A DNA stretch of 64,000 bases from Betaproteobacteria bacterium (GTDB lineage: Bacteria; Pseudomonadota; Gammaproteobacteria; Burkholderiales; SG8-39). The notes beneath the pieces were generated by a model. The model was not told the origin of the DNA. It was given only the letters and a program-made list of their open reading frames with translations, and ran no database searches. The position numbers and the translations under genes are program-made. The stretch is from positions 434,001-498,000 of the forward strand of contig SCTY01000003.1 of the NCBI GenBank assembly GCA_004297625.1, in the 5' to 3' direction. This document shows, piece after piece, positions 34,598-43,709 of the stretch (its first letter is position 1; every line of letters starts with the position of its first letter).

Positions 34598-34994
34598 CGC
34601 AGCAGCGGTCCGTATTCATGTGGACGAGGCCCTCGGCTCCCCCGGACAGCGCGCGCTGCACGGCGCCGCTGAGCGAGCCGTTGCGCCCGGTCAGCACGCG
34701 CAGCAGCATCGGCAGCGATACGCCGGACACGCCTTCGACCTTGCCGTTCGCGAGGAGCTTCGAAACCACGTTGCCCGGCGTGGCGCCGAAGATGTCCGTA
34801 AGGATGAGCACGCCGTCGCCGGCGTCGATGCTGTCCAACAGCTCGCGCGCGCGCAGCACGAGGTCGTCGGGATCGTCCTGGCGCCAGACGCTGAGGGTGG
34901 CCACTTGCTTCGGCGCGGCACCGAGGATCTGCGACGCGCTCGCGAGCAGCGCGGTGCCGATCTCGCCGTGGCTGACGATCAAGACCCCGATCAC
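34590..34994 (-). CDS. PTS EIIA component, mannose family
   Basis: Stand-alone EIIA(Man) domain of 134 residues. The phosphorylatable His9 is in VSHGEIG and the fold motif ILTDIFGATPGNV is present around residue 68. The start is GTG at 34994, sharing GTGA with the gshB stop. With HPr and EI it forms a phosphorelay lacking transport subunits; a regulatory role is inferred. Confidence 0.92.
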   Translation of the reverse strand: MIGVLIVSHGEIGTALLASASQILGAAPKQVATLSVWRQDDPDDLVLRARELLDSIDAGDGVLILTDIFGATPGNVVSKLLANGKVEGVSGVSLPMLLRVLTGRNGSLSGAVQRALSGGAEGLVHMNTDRCCDG

Positions 34995-35932
34995 TGCACC
35001 CTCGACTCCAGCGCGTCCATGAACATCCCGGCGACGTCGAACCCGGTCTGGTCCTGGATTTCGCGGAAGCAGGTCGGGCTCGTGACGTTCACCTCGGTGA
35101 GCCAGTCGCCGATCACATCCAGCCCGACGAGCAGCAGCCCGCGTGCGGCGAGCCGCGCCCCGACCGCAGCGGCGATCTCGCGATGGCGTGCGCTCACGGC
35201 TTGGGCCTCGCCGCGTGCCCCGGCGGCAAGATTGCCGCGCGACTCGCCGGGCTTCGGGATGCGCGCGAGGCAATGCGGCACCAGCTTGCCGTCGATGAGC
35301 AGCACGCGCTTGTCGCCTTCCGTGATCTGCGGGATGTAGCGCTGCGCCATCACGGTGCGCGCGCCGCCCTGCGACATGATTTCCACGATCACGTTGCGGT
35401 TCGGGTCGTCGGCGCGCACGCGAAAGATGTTCTCGCCGCCCATCACGTCGAGGCGCTTGACCACGACGTCGCACTGCTCGTCGATGAAACCCTGCAGGCG
35501 GCTCGGCTCGCGGCTCACCAGCGTGGGCGCCACGAACGGCGCAAATTCGGCGATCGCCAGCTTCTCGTTGTGGTCGCGGATCGCGTCGGGAGCGTTGAAC
35601 ACGCGCGCGCCTTCGCGCACGGCCGCCGAAAGCAGCCAGGTGCTCACCACGTATTCGAGGTCGAACGGCGGATCCTTGCGCATCAGCACGGCGTCGAACT
35701 CGCGCAGCGGCCGCTCGGCAGCTTCGTGGCCGCGGTACCAGTCCTCGTCGTTGTCGGTGAGCGAGAGCCGCCTCACGGTCGCCGCGACGCTGTTCTTGTG
35801 CCAGTGCAGCGCATCCTGCGTGCAGACGAACACCGAGTGGCCGCGCGCCTGTGCGGCGCGCATCATCGCGACGGTGGTGTCCTTGTACGCCTTGAGCTCT
35901 TCAGGCGGATCGATGATGAAGAGGAAGATCAG
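34991..35932 (-). CDS. gshB: Glutathione synthetase (probable CTG start)
   Basis: ATP-grasp glutathione synthetase of about 313 residues, joining gamma-glutamylcysteine and glycine. Motifs: FLFIIDPPEE at the N terminus, MRKDPPFDLEYV, KRLDVMGGENIFR and LIDGKLVPHCLARIPK, ending EVNVTSPTCFREI. The family N terminus needs a start at 35932, where the codon is CTG (CTG ATC TTC); no ATG, GTG or TTG is available in frame without entering the cytochrome gene, and starting later would remove the first strand. It lies 1 bp after the cytochrome stop, so coupled initiation is likely. Confidence 0.88.
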   Translation of the reverse strand: MIFLFIIDPPEELKAYKDTTVAMMRAAQARGHSVFVCTQDALHWHKNSVAATVRRLSLTDNDEDWYRGHEAAERPLREFDAVLMRKDPPFDLEYVVSTWLLSAAVREGARVFNAPDAIRDHNEKLAIAEFAPFVAPTLVSREPSRLQGFIDEQCDVVVKRLDVMGGENIFRVRADDPNRNVIVEIMSQGGARTVMAQRYIPQITEGDKRVLLIDGKLVPHCLARIPKPGESRGNLAAGARGEAQAVSARHREIAAAVGARLAARGLLLVGLDVIGDWLTEVNVTSPTCFREIQDQTGFDVAGMFMDALESRVQ

Positions 35933-35933
35933 G

Positions 35934-36737
35934 CTACTTGCTCTGCGAGACCATGAATTCGACGGCGGCGCGGATCTCGGCATCGCTGAGCGATGCGTTG
36001 CCGCCCTTGGGCGGCATGGCGCCCTTGCCCTTCGTTGCCGACTGCACCAGCGTATTGATACCCTGCTGGATGCGCGGCGCCCAGGCCGCCTTGTCGCCGA
36101 GCTTCGGCGCGCCGGCGACGCCTTGCGCGTGGCACACCATGCACACCTTGTCGTAGACCGGCTTGCCATTCGCGCCCGCCGCGGGCTTGGCCGCCGCGGG
36201 GGCGGCAGGGGCCCGTGCTTGCGGCTGCGGCTTGGCCGCCTCTTTGGGCGCAGCCGGCTCCTTGAAGTTGGCGCCGGCCTGATTCGCCAGGTACACCACC
36301 GCACGCTCGACTTCGGCGTCGGTGAGTGAAGCATCCCCCCCACGCGCCGGCATTGCGCCCTTGCCCTTGAGCGCGGTGGAGACCAACTGCTTAAGCCCGG
36401 TCTTGATGCGCGGCGCCCAGTCCTTCGCGTCGCCGATCTTCGGGGCGTTGGCGACGCCGGCCTGATGGCACGCCGCGCACACCGTCTTCACGATGCCTTC
36501 CCCGGTGCGCGCGCCGGGCGCCGCCTGCGGCGCGCCGAACTCCACGGTGCCGACGGGTTGCAGCCGCTTGCTCACGGCTTCGGCCGAGAGCGCTGACGGA
36601 TCCGCGGAGGGCCGGCTGGTCGCCAGCTGCACGAGCAGGATGATGACGCTGATCGGTACCAGGAAGGCGAGCAGGATGACGACGACGAGCTGCTTCGGCG
36701 TCTGGATAAACGAGGAATGCGAGTCGTGCACGTCCAC
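35934..36737 (-). CDS. Diheme cytochrome c (c5-like, membrane anchored)
   Basis: A 267-residue c-type cytochrome with an N-terminal membrane helix (VVVILLAFLVPISVIILLVQ, about residues 18-37) and two heme domains: CAACH near residue 86 and CMVCH near residue 198, each followed by a Met-ligand GKGAMPARGG / GKGAMPPKGG loop. An Ala/Pro-rich linker joins them. It probably carries electrons in the periplasm to a terminal oxidase or dehydrogenase. Start is GTG at 36737. It is first in the operon with gshB and the PTS genes. Confidence 0.9.
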   Translation of the reverse strand: MDVHDSHSSFIQTPKQLVVVILLAFLVPISVIILLVQLATSRPSADPSALSAEAVSKRLQPVGTVEFGAPQAAPGARTGEGIVKTVCAACHQAGVANAPKIGDAKDWAPRIKTGLKQLVSTALKGKGAMPARGGDASLTDAEVERAVVYLANQAGANFKEPAAPKEAAKPQPQARAPAAPAAAKPAAGANGKPVYDKVCMVCHAQGVAGAPKLGDKAAWAPRIQQGINTLVQSATKGKGAMPPKGGNASLSDAEIRAAVEFMVSQSK

Positions 36738-36830
36738 AGGGGTCTTGATGTTGGAGGTAAAGGCACGATTTTAGCTTTATTGTCTCGATCGTGGCATCGC
36801 TGATCCTCTGGTGGTTGCGGCGCTAACGCG

Positions 36831-36859
36831 TGGACGCGGAAGGGGAAACGGGATATCCT
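36831..36859 (+). promoter_or_regulatory. Putative sigma-70 promoter of tRNA-Arg
   Basis: TGGACG (36831-36836) and TATCCT (36854-36859) are separated by 17 bp and each match four of six consensus bases. A GC-rich discriminator follows and the mature tRNA begins 16 bp later, as expected for a strongly expressed stable-RNA gene. Confidence 0.45.
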
Positions 36860-36875
36860 GCGCGTCCTTTTTGAA

Positions 36876-36952
36876 GCGCCCGTAGCTCAGCGGATTAGAG
36901 TATTGGCCTCCGAAGCCAAGGGTCGTGGGTTCGAATCCCGCCGGGCGCGCCA
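36876..36952 (+). tRNA. tRNA-Arg(CCG)
   Basis: A 77-nt cloverleaf: acceptor GCGCCCG pairs with CGGGCGC, the D arm is GCTC...GAG, the anticodon arm is TTGGC-CTCCGAA-GCCAA with anticodon CCG (reads CGG, Arg), and the T arm has TTCGAAT. The discriminator is G and CCA is encoded. The metallophosphoesterase start codon lies only 8 bases after the CCA end. Confidence 0.95.
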
Positions 36953-36960
36953 TCGATTTC

Positions 36961-37746
36961 ATGTTCCTGCAGGTCCTGTCCGATTTGCATCTCGAGGTTT
37001 GCGCGTTTGATGCGCTGACGGCCGACGCGGACGTCGTCGTCCTCGCCGGAGACCTGCACGAAGGAACGCGCGGCTTGGAGTGGGCGGCGCAGACATTTCC
37101 GCGCCGGCCCATCGTGCACGTCCCGGGCAACCACGAGTATTACGACGGTGAGTTCTCGGCCGTGCGCGAAGCGATGCGCCGGCGCGCGAGCGAGCTGGGC
37201 ATCGTGCATCTCGACGACGCCGCGGCGCTGGTGAACGGCGTGCGCTTCATCGGCGCGACGCTATGGGCCGATTTGCTGCTGTACGGGGAGGAGGGCAAGG
37301 CGGCGCTGCTCTCCCGCGGTCTCGACCGGCTGGTCGAGTACCGCTGCGTGCGCTTCGACGGCGGCCCCTTCAAGCCCGAGCATTCGATCGCCCTGCATGC
37401 CGCGAGCCGCGCGTTTCTCGAGCGCGCCCTCGCCGAGCCGTTCGACGGACCGACGGTGGTCGTGACGCACCACGGCCCGCATCTCAACAGCATCCATCCG
37501 AGGTTCAAGGGCTACGTCACGAACCCGGCTTTCGCCTCCGATCTGTCCGACCTGATGGGAAAAGCGGCGCTCTGGATCCACGGCCATACCCACGCCAGCT
37601 TCGACTACGAGGTCGCCGGCACCCGCGTGCTCGCCAATCCGCGCGGCTACGCCGGCCGCCATCCGGTGAGCGGCCGGGTGCACGGCACCGCGGACAAACC
37701 CGAAAACCCGGCCTTCGATCCCGCGCTGACTGTCGAGTTCGGCTAG
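36961..37746 (+). CDS. Calcineurin-like metallophosphoesterase
   Basis: Metallophosphoesterase of 261 residues with all five motifs: SDLHLE, AGDLHEG, GNHEYYDG, THHGPH and HGHTH. It may hydrolyse a cyclic nucleotide, a phosphate monoester or a lipid; the target is unknown. The ATG at 36961 opens the first strand (MFLQVLSDLH); the longer frame would start inside the tRNA gene. It appears to depend on the tRNA promoter. Its last 4 bp overlap the convergent pseudogene. Confidence 0.9.
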   Translation: MFLQVLSDLHLEVCAFDALTADADVVVLAGDLHEGTRGLEWAAQTFPRRPIVHVPGNHEYYDGEFSAVREAMRRRASELGIVHLDDAAALVNGVRFIGATLWADLLLYGEEGKAALLSRGLDRLVEYRCVRFDGGPFKPEHSIALHAASRAFLERALAEPFDGPTVVVTHHGPHLNSIHPRFKGYVTNPAFASDLSDLMGKAALWIHGHTHASFDYEVAGTRVLANPRGYAGRHPVSGRVHGTADKPENPAFDPALTVEFG

Positions 37747-38128
37747 AAGCTCACCATGTCGGTGCGCGTCACGGTGGTCTGCTGCCCGATGGTTGGCGCA
37801 TTGGCGAGGTGCCATGCCGAGTACTGCTCGGCGTAAAGCGTCGCCGACGATGAAGCGTCCACGGGAAGGATCACCTTGTATCCCAGTTGCGCCGCGTGCC
37901 CGCCGGTGTTGAGCACTGCCCCTTCGGCTCGAGCAGGCGCTGCGCCTTGGGCAGCGAAGCCATGCAGCGCGGCCGGCTGGTGCATGACGGATTGAGGAGG
38001 TCGAGCACCAATAATGCCGTTTCCTTGGGCGCTATCTCGACCGCTTTAAGCTCCGGCGGCGGCGCCTTCACGCTTGCCCATTCATCCACGATCGTCCGGC
38101 TGCCCGCGAGGGTGAGTGGTTTTTTCAT
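37743..38128 (-). pseudogene. Isochorismatase-family hydrolase, broken by internal deletion and frameshift
   Basis: The N-terminal part starts at the ATG at 38128 and carries ETALLVLDLLNPSC with the family's first catalytic Asp. Near 37916-37932 the frame changes and the C-terminal part resumes in another frame: GAVLNTGGHAAQLGYKVILP, then YAEQYSAWHLANAP and TRTDMVSF. The central third of the family (about 100 residues, including the catalytic Lys and the nucleophile region) is missing. Two partial frames overlap across the junction. It cannot make an active cysteine hydrolase. Confidence 0.8.
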
Positions 38129-38141
38129 GAGCACTTTTCCC

Positions 38142-38816
38142 TTATTTCGCCGCGAAACAGTAGAACAGTCCGTCGCCGCCGGTGGGGCGCACCTTCTCCT
38201 GGCTGCAGCCGAGCGTCGGATGCGCGGAATTCCAGGAGGTGGCCCAGGAGGCGTCGAGCGGGCCCGCGCGATCATGGTGGCCGGTCATCGCCGAGCCGCT
38301 GTCCCCGCCGTTGGTCCAGTTGCTGCACGTCATGTCGGGGAACGGCTTGCCGGGGAAGGCGGTGCCGTCGGGACGCGAACCCGTGAGCATGTCGTGCTTG
38401 AGCGGCGTTTGCCCGCGGCTGTTCACCGGCCGAGCGCGTTCGTCCAGCGCGGTCTCCTTGTTCAGCTTGCTGTTCGGCGAGTGCAGCTCCTCGACGCTCG
38501 TCGCGATGACGGCTCCCTTCGCGTTCTGCCAGGGACCCGTGCCGATGCGGTCGCGGGCATTGACGAAGTTCTTGTCCGCCAACGCCGGTGCCTGCGTGCT
38601 CAGGTAGGCGCGCCAGGTGTGATTGACCGCGCCCGCCGCCTGCGCAAGCGATTGGCAATGCCGGTCGGCGCCCTCCAGGCCGCCGAGGTCGCCTCCTTTG
38701 CCCGGACCGATGCTTGTCACGAAAAACGTCATGTCCTTCGGGTTCGGCTGCGTCGCCTGCATTCCTGCGCAACCGGCCAGCACGGTGGCCAGGCCGGCCG
38801 TGATCCACTTCAACAT
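38142..38816 (-). CDS. Lectin-like (DUF1554-type) lipoprotein
   Basis: A 224-residue secreted protein. The ATG at 38816 follows GAGGAGGAAAGAG and opens a lipoprotein signal with lipobox LAGC near residue 16. The mature part has MTFFVTSIGPGKGGDLGG, DRHCQSLAQAAG, WRAYLST and a Cys-containing ending GDGLFYCFAAK, a pattern seen in proteins annotated lectin or DUF1554, related to C-type-lectin and endostatin folds. It probably faces the periplasm or the cell surface. The ligand is unknown. Confidence 0.7.
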   Translation of the reverse strand: MLKWITAGLATVLAGCAGMQATQPNPKDMTFFVTSIGPGKGGDLGGLEGADRHCQSLAQAAGAVNHTWRAYLSTQAPALADKNFVNARDRIGTGPWQNAKGAVIATSVEELHSPNSKLNKETALDERARPVNSRGQTPLKHDMLTGSRPDGTAFPGKPFPDMTCSNWTNGGDSGSAMTGHHDRAGPLDASWATSWNSAHPTLGCSQEKVRPTGGDGLFYCFAAK

Positions 38817-38892
38817 GGCTCTTTCCTCCTCGGGTTGGCGCTGCCGCCCAATTAACGGCGCGCGCGAGCGGTTTATTCCAGAACGCGCCGGA

Positions 38893-40286
38893 TTAAGCAA
38901 GCGCCGGGCGGCGCTTCCAGACGTTCGTTTCGCTCTCGAACGCGTGCGCGAGCTGGAGCACCGCAACATCGGCGCGGTACCGCCCGACGATCTGGATGCC
39001 GACGGGCAGGCCCTCATCCGTGAACCCGGCCGGGACCGAGATCGCCGGGTGGCTGGTAATGGTGATGTAGTAGCAGCTCTTCATCCAGTCGAGATAGTTG
39101 CCCATCTTCGCGCCCGCGATCTCGCGCGGCCATTCGACCTCGACGGGAAAAGGCGGCAGCTGGCTTACCGGGCACACCAGAAACTCGTAGCGCTCGAGAA
39201 ACCCGCGCATGCGGTGGAAAAGCTCGGTGCGCAATGCGTGCCCCCGGGCAATGCGCTCCGGCGTGAGCTTCATGCCCTGCTCGATGTTCCAGATCACCGT
39301 GTCCTTCAGCTTGTCGCGGTGCTCGTCGAGGAGCGGGCCGAAGCGGCCGAGGAAGCTCAGGGCGCGCAGCGTCTCGAAGGCCTCGCTGGCGCCGCTGAAG
39401 TCGGGTTCCGCTTCGTCCACCACACAGCCTAGATCGTGGAAAACCTTCTTTCGTGAATTCAAAACCTCGGTGACTCGACGGTCCATCGGCAGGCCGCCGA
39501 GGTCGCGGCTCCAGGCGACGCGCACTTTGCGGAAGTCCCGCTTCAGCGGCTTTGAAAAAACGCTTCCCGGCTCGGACAGCGAGGTCGGCGCGCGCGGATC
39601 CGGACCGGCCATGGCGGAGAGCAGGAATGCAGCATCGTCCACGGTGCGCGCCAGCGGCCCGAGCACCGAGAGCGTGTCCCAGGCGTTCGCGGCCGGCCAG
39701 GCGGGCACGCGGCCGGGAGTGGGCCGGAAGCCTGCTACGTTGCAGTAGTTACCCGGGTTTCTCAGGCTCGCGGCGAGATCCGAGCCATCCGCGAAGGGCA
39801 GCATGCCGCAGGCCACCGCCGCTGCGGCGCCGCCGGAAGAGCCGCCGCTAGTCCTGGAGAGATCGTAGGGATTGCGGGTCGCGCCGAAGACCCGGTTGAA
39901 CGTCTGGCTGCCCGCGCCGAATTCCGGCGTATTGGTCTTGCCGAGGAGAATCGCGCCCGCCGCGCCGAGCCGCTCGACGATCAGGTGGTCTTCCTGAGGG
40001 ACGCGATTTTCATAGACCAGCGACCCGAATGTCGTGCGCACGCCTTTGGTGGGAACCAGGTCCTTGTAGGCGATGGGCAAACCACCCAGCAGTGTCTTCG
40101 TCTTCGAGCGATCCAAGGCTTTTGCCCGCTTCAAGGCCCGCTCGGGCAGGAAGGTGACGAGGGCGTTCACCTTCGGATTGACGCGCTCGATCTGGGCGAT
40201 GAAGGCCTTGATCAGTTCCGTCGCGGAGAGCTTCCGGGTTCTCAGAAGGCGGGCAAGCTTGCGCGCCGGCGTAAAGCAGAGCTCGT

Positions 40287-40290
<4 letters not shown>
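38893..40290 (-). CDS. Amidase-signature family amidase
   Basis: Amidase of 465 residues. The catalytic Lys is in IAYKDLVPTKG, the cis-Ser in SGGSSGGAAAAVA, and the nucleophile Ser in GSDLAASLRNP (usual form DxGGSxRxP). It hydrolyses a carboxamide or transfers ammonia as in GatA relatives. I start at the GTG at 40290, which shares GTGA with the rng stop; the longer frame is an rng shadow. It is the last gene of the leuS-to-rng operon. Substrate unknown. Confidence 0.87.
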
Positions 40291-41732
<1,442 letters not shown>

Positions 41733-42353
41733 TCACCGTCGAGCGGGCAGCTTGTCGAGCAATTGCGCCGTTTCGTACAGCGGCAGGCCCATGACGCCCG
41801 AGTAGCTGCCGCGCAGCTCGGTGATGAAGCGCGCGGCGCGCCCTTGGATCGCGTAGGCGCCGGCCTTGTCGTCGCACTCGCCGCTCGCCGTGTACTGCGC
41901 GATCTCCTCCGCCGAGAGCTTCTTGAACTGCACTTCCGAGCGCGACAGCAGGCATTCGAGCCAGTCGTCGCGCATGAGAGCGACCGCGCTCAGCACTTCA
42001 TGCCGCTGCCCGGAAAGCTGCTCGAGCATCTGCGCCGCCTCTTTGCGGTCGGCCGGCTTGCCGAGGATGGCGCCGCCCAGCGCTACGGTGGTATCGGCGG
42101 CCAGCACCGGGGCGAGCGGCAGGTTGCGCAGCCGCAGGAGCTTCCAGCCGGCCTCGGCCTTGGCGCGCGCGACGCGCTCGACGTAGGCGTCGGGCGCCTC
42201 CCCGTCGAGGACCGTTTCGTCGACGTCGGGCGGCGAGCCGGGGCGCGAGCGGAACAGAAGCAGGTGATAGCGCACGCCGATCTGCGACAGAAGCTCGCGC
42301 CGGCGCGGGCTGCGGGAAGCGAGATAGATACCGCGCTCTAACGGGCCGATCAT
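41733..42353 (-). CDS. maf: Maf-like nucleoside-triphosphate pyrophosphatase
   Basis: Maf/YhdE-type pyrophosphatase of 206 residues that removes non-canonical or excess NTPs. IYLASRSPRRRELLSQIG, LAADTTVALGG and the closing GSYSGVMGLPLYET are family marks. It lies 12 bp after rlmH and abuts rng. Confidence 0.93.
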   Translation of the reverse strand: MIGPLERGIYLASRSPRRRELLSQIGVRYHLLLFRSRPGSPPDVDETVLDGEAPDAYVERVARAKAEAGWKLLRLRNLPLAPVLAADTTVALGGAILGKPADRKEAAQMLEQLSGQRHEVLSAVALMRDDWLECLLSRSEVQFKKLSAEEIAQYTASGECDDKAGAYAIQGRAARFITELRGSYSGVMGLPLYETAQLLDKLPARR

Positions 42354-42365
42354 CGGCCGAGTTTA

Positions 42366-42773
42366 CTATTCGCGGTGGTAGGGATGTCCGGTCAGTATCG
42401 AAGCCGCGCGGTAAATCTGCTCGAGGAGCACGACCTGGGCGAGGGCGTGCGGCAGCGTCAGTGACGAAAGTCGCAGAACCAGGGCCGCCTCGCGCTTGAC
42501 AGCGGCATCCAGCCCGTCCGGGCCGCCGATCACGAAGGCCGTTTCGCTCTTCAGGAGGTCCGCAAACTGCCTCGTGGTGCAGTCCTTGCCGCGCTCGTCC
42601 AGCGCCACCACCCGCGCGTGGCGCGGGAGCGCCGCGCGCAAAGCCTTATCGTTCTTTACGGCAACGCGCGCGACTTCGTAGCCCTTGGGCATGCGTCTCG
42701 CGTACTCCGCGCAGGCGGTTTCCGCCCACGCAGGCAGCCTAGCGCTTACCGCGAGGACGCTTAGCCTTGGCAC
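42366..42773 (-). CDS. rlmH: 23S rRNA (pseudouridine-1915-N3)-methyltransferase RlmH, short form
   Basis: SPOUT methyltransferase RlmH. The SAM-knot sequence FVIGGPDGL, LSSLTLPHALAQVVLLEQ and the C-terminal GHPYHRE are intact. The protein is about 135 residues from the GTG at 42773, near 20 shorter than usual: the helix between the EYARRMP region and ARVVALDERGK is reduced. The start lies within the last 35 bp of rsfS; no better start is seen. Function is expected to be kept because the catalytic half is complete. Confidence 0.85.
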   Translation of the reverse strand: MPRLSVLAVSARLPAWAETACAEYARRMPKGYEVARVAVKNDKALRAALPRHARVVALDERGKDCTTRQFADLLKSETAFVIGGPDGLDAAVKREAALVLRLSSLTLPHALAQVVLLEQIYRAASILTGHPYHRE

Positions 42774-43146
42774 GCTTTTTCGCGCTCTTCTTCTTGGCAG
42801 GGGGTTTCTTCTTGAGGCGAACCGGCTTGCCGCCCCACACCTCTTCGAGGTTGTAGAAGTCGCGCACCGCGGGATGCATGATGTGCACCACCACGTCGCC
42901 GAGATCGACGAGCACCCATTCGCCGCCCGCTTCTCCCTCGACCCCATACACGCGCGAGCCCGCCTCGCGCACGCGCTCCTGCACCCGATCGGCGAGCGCT
43001 TTTACCTGCCGCGTCGAGTCGCCGCTTGCGATCACGACGCGCTCGAACATGGAAGGCATGCGCGCGGTGTTGTAGACGATGATGTCCCGGCCTTTGACGT
43101 CCTCCAGCGCCTCGACCACGACGCGCTGCTTCAGGCGGATGTCCAT
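42739..43146 (-). CDS. rsfS: Ribosome silencing factor RsfS
   Basis: RsfS/Iojap protein of 135 residues that binds uL14 and blocks subunit joining when nutrients are low. Family core: DIIVYNTARMPSMFERVVIA, GEWVLVDLGDVVVHIMHP and YNLEEVWG. It ends in a strongly basic Lys/Arg-rich tail (from about residue 110), longer than in many relatives, that is encoded in the overlap with rlmH. Its start overlaps the nadD stop by one base. Confidence 0.93.
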   Translation of the reverse strand: MDIRLKQRVVVEALEDVKGRDIIVYNTARMPSMFERVVIASGDSTRQVKALADRVQERVREAGSRVYGVEGEAGGEWVLVDLGDVVVHIMHPAVRDFYNLEEVWGGKPVRLKKKPPAKKKSAKKRAKAKRPRGKR

Positions 43147-43709
43147 CAGCGGTAGAGCCCGTGACGGGCGATGTAGTTCGCGACCGCGGGCGGCACCAGC
43201 GCGGAAATGTCTTCGCCGCGCGCGGCGCGCGCGCGGATCTCGCTTGCCGACACAGGCATCGGTTCCATCGGTATGAGCCTGACCTGCCCCTCGAGCTCTA
43301 TGCCGGGACGCGCGAAAACCGCGATGTGCGCGAGCCTCGCCACCTCGTCAGGGCGGTGCCAGGAGCCGAGCTTCGCGTACTGGTCCGCGCCCATGAGGAG
43401 GTGGAGGTCGACTTCGCCGAGCTCGGAGCGCAGCGCCTGCAGCGTATCCACGGTGTAGCCACTGGCGCCGGGAGCCAGCTCGCGCTCGTCGATCGCGAAT
43501 TCTTCACTGCCCGCGAGCGCGAGCCGCAGCATGGCGATGCGCTGCTCGCCCGAGGCGACGGCCGCGCGGCGGTACTTCGGCAGCCCGGTGGGGACGAAGA
43601 GCACCTTGTCCAGGCGCAGCGCCTCGAGCGCTGCGCGCGCCATGGCGAGGTGCGCGTTGTGGACCGGGTCGAAGGTGCCTCCCAGTATGCCGAGGGCAGA
43701 CCTGGCCAT
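43146..43709 (-). CDS. nadD: Nicotinate-nucleotide adenylyltransferase
   Basis: NadD, 187 residues, adenylates nicotinate mononucleotide in NAD synthesis. The nucleotidyltransferase motif GGTFDPVHNAHL is near residue 10, with DLHLLMGADQYAKLGSWH and the closing SASEIRARAARG. The ATG at 43709 shares one base with the stop of the MFS gene; the longer frame is a shadow of that gene. Confidence 0.95.
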   Translation of the reverse strand: MARSALGILGGTFDPVHNAHLAMARAALEALRLDKVLFVPTGLPKYRRAAVASGEQRIAMLRLALAGSEEFAIDERELAPGASGYTVDTLQALRSELGEVDLHLLMGADQYAKLGSWHRPDEVARLAHIAVFARPGIELEGQVRLIPMEPMPVSASEIRARAARGEDISALVPPAVANYIARHGLYR

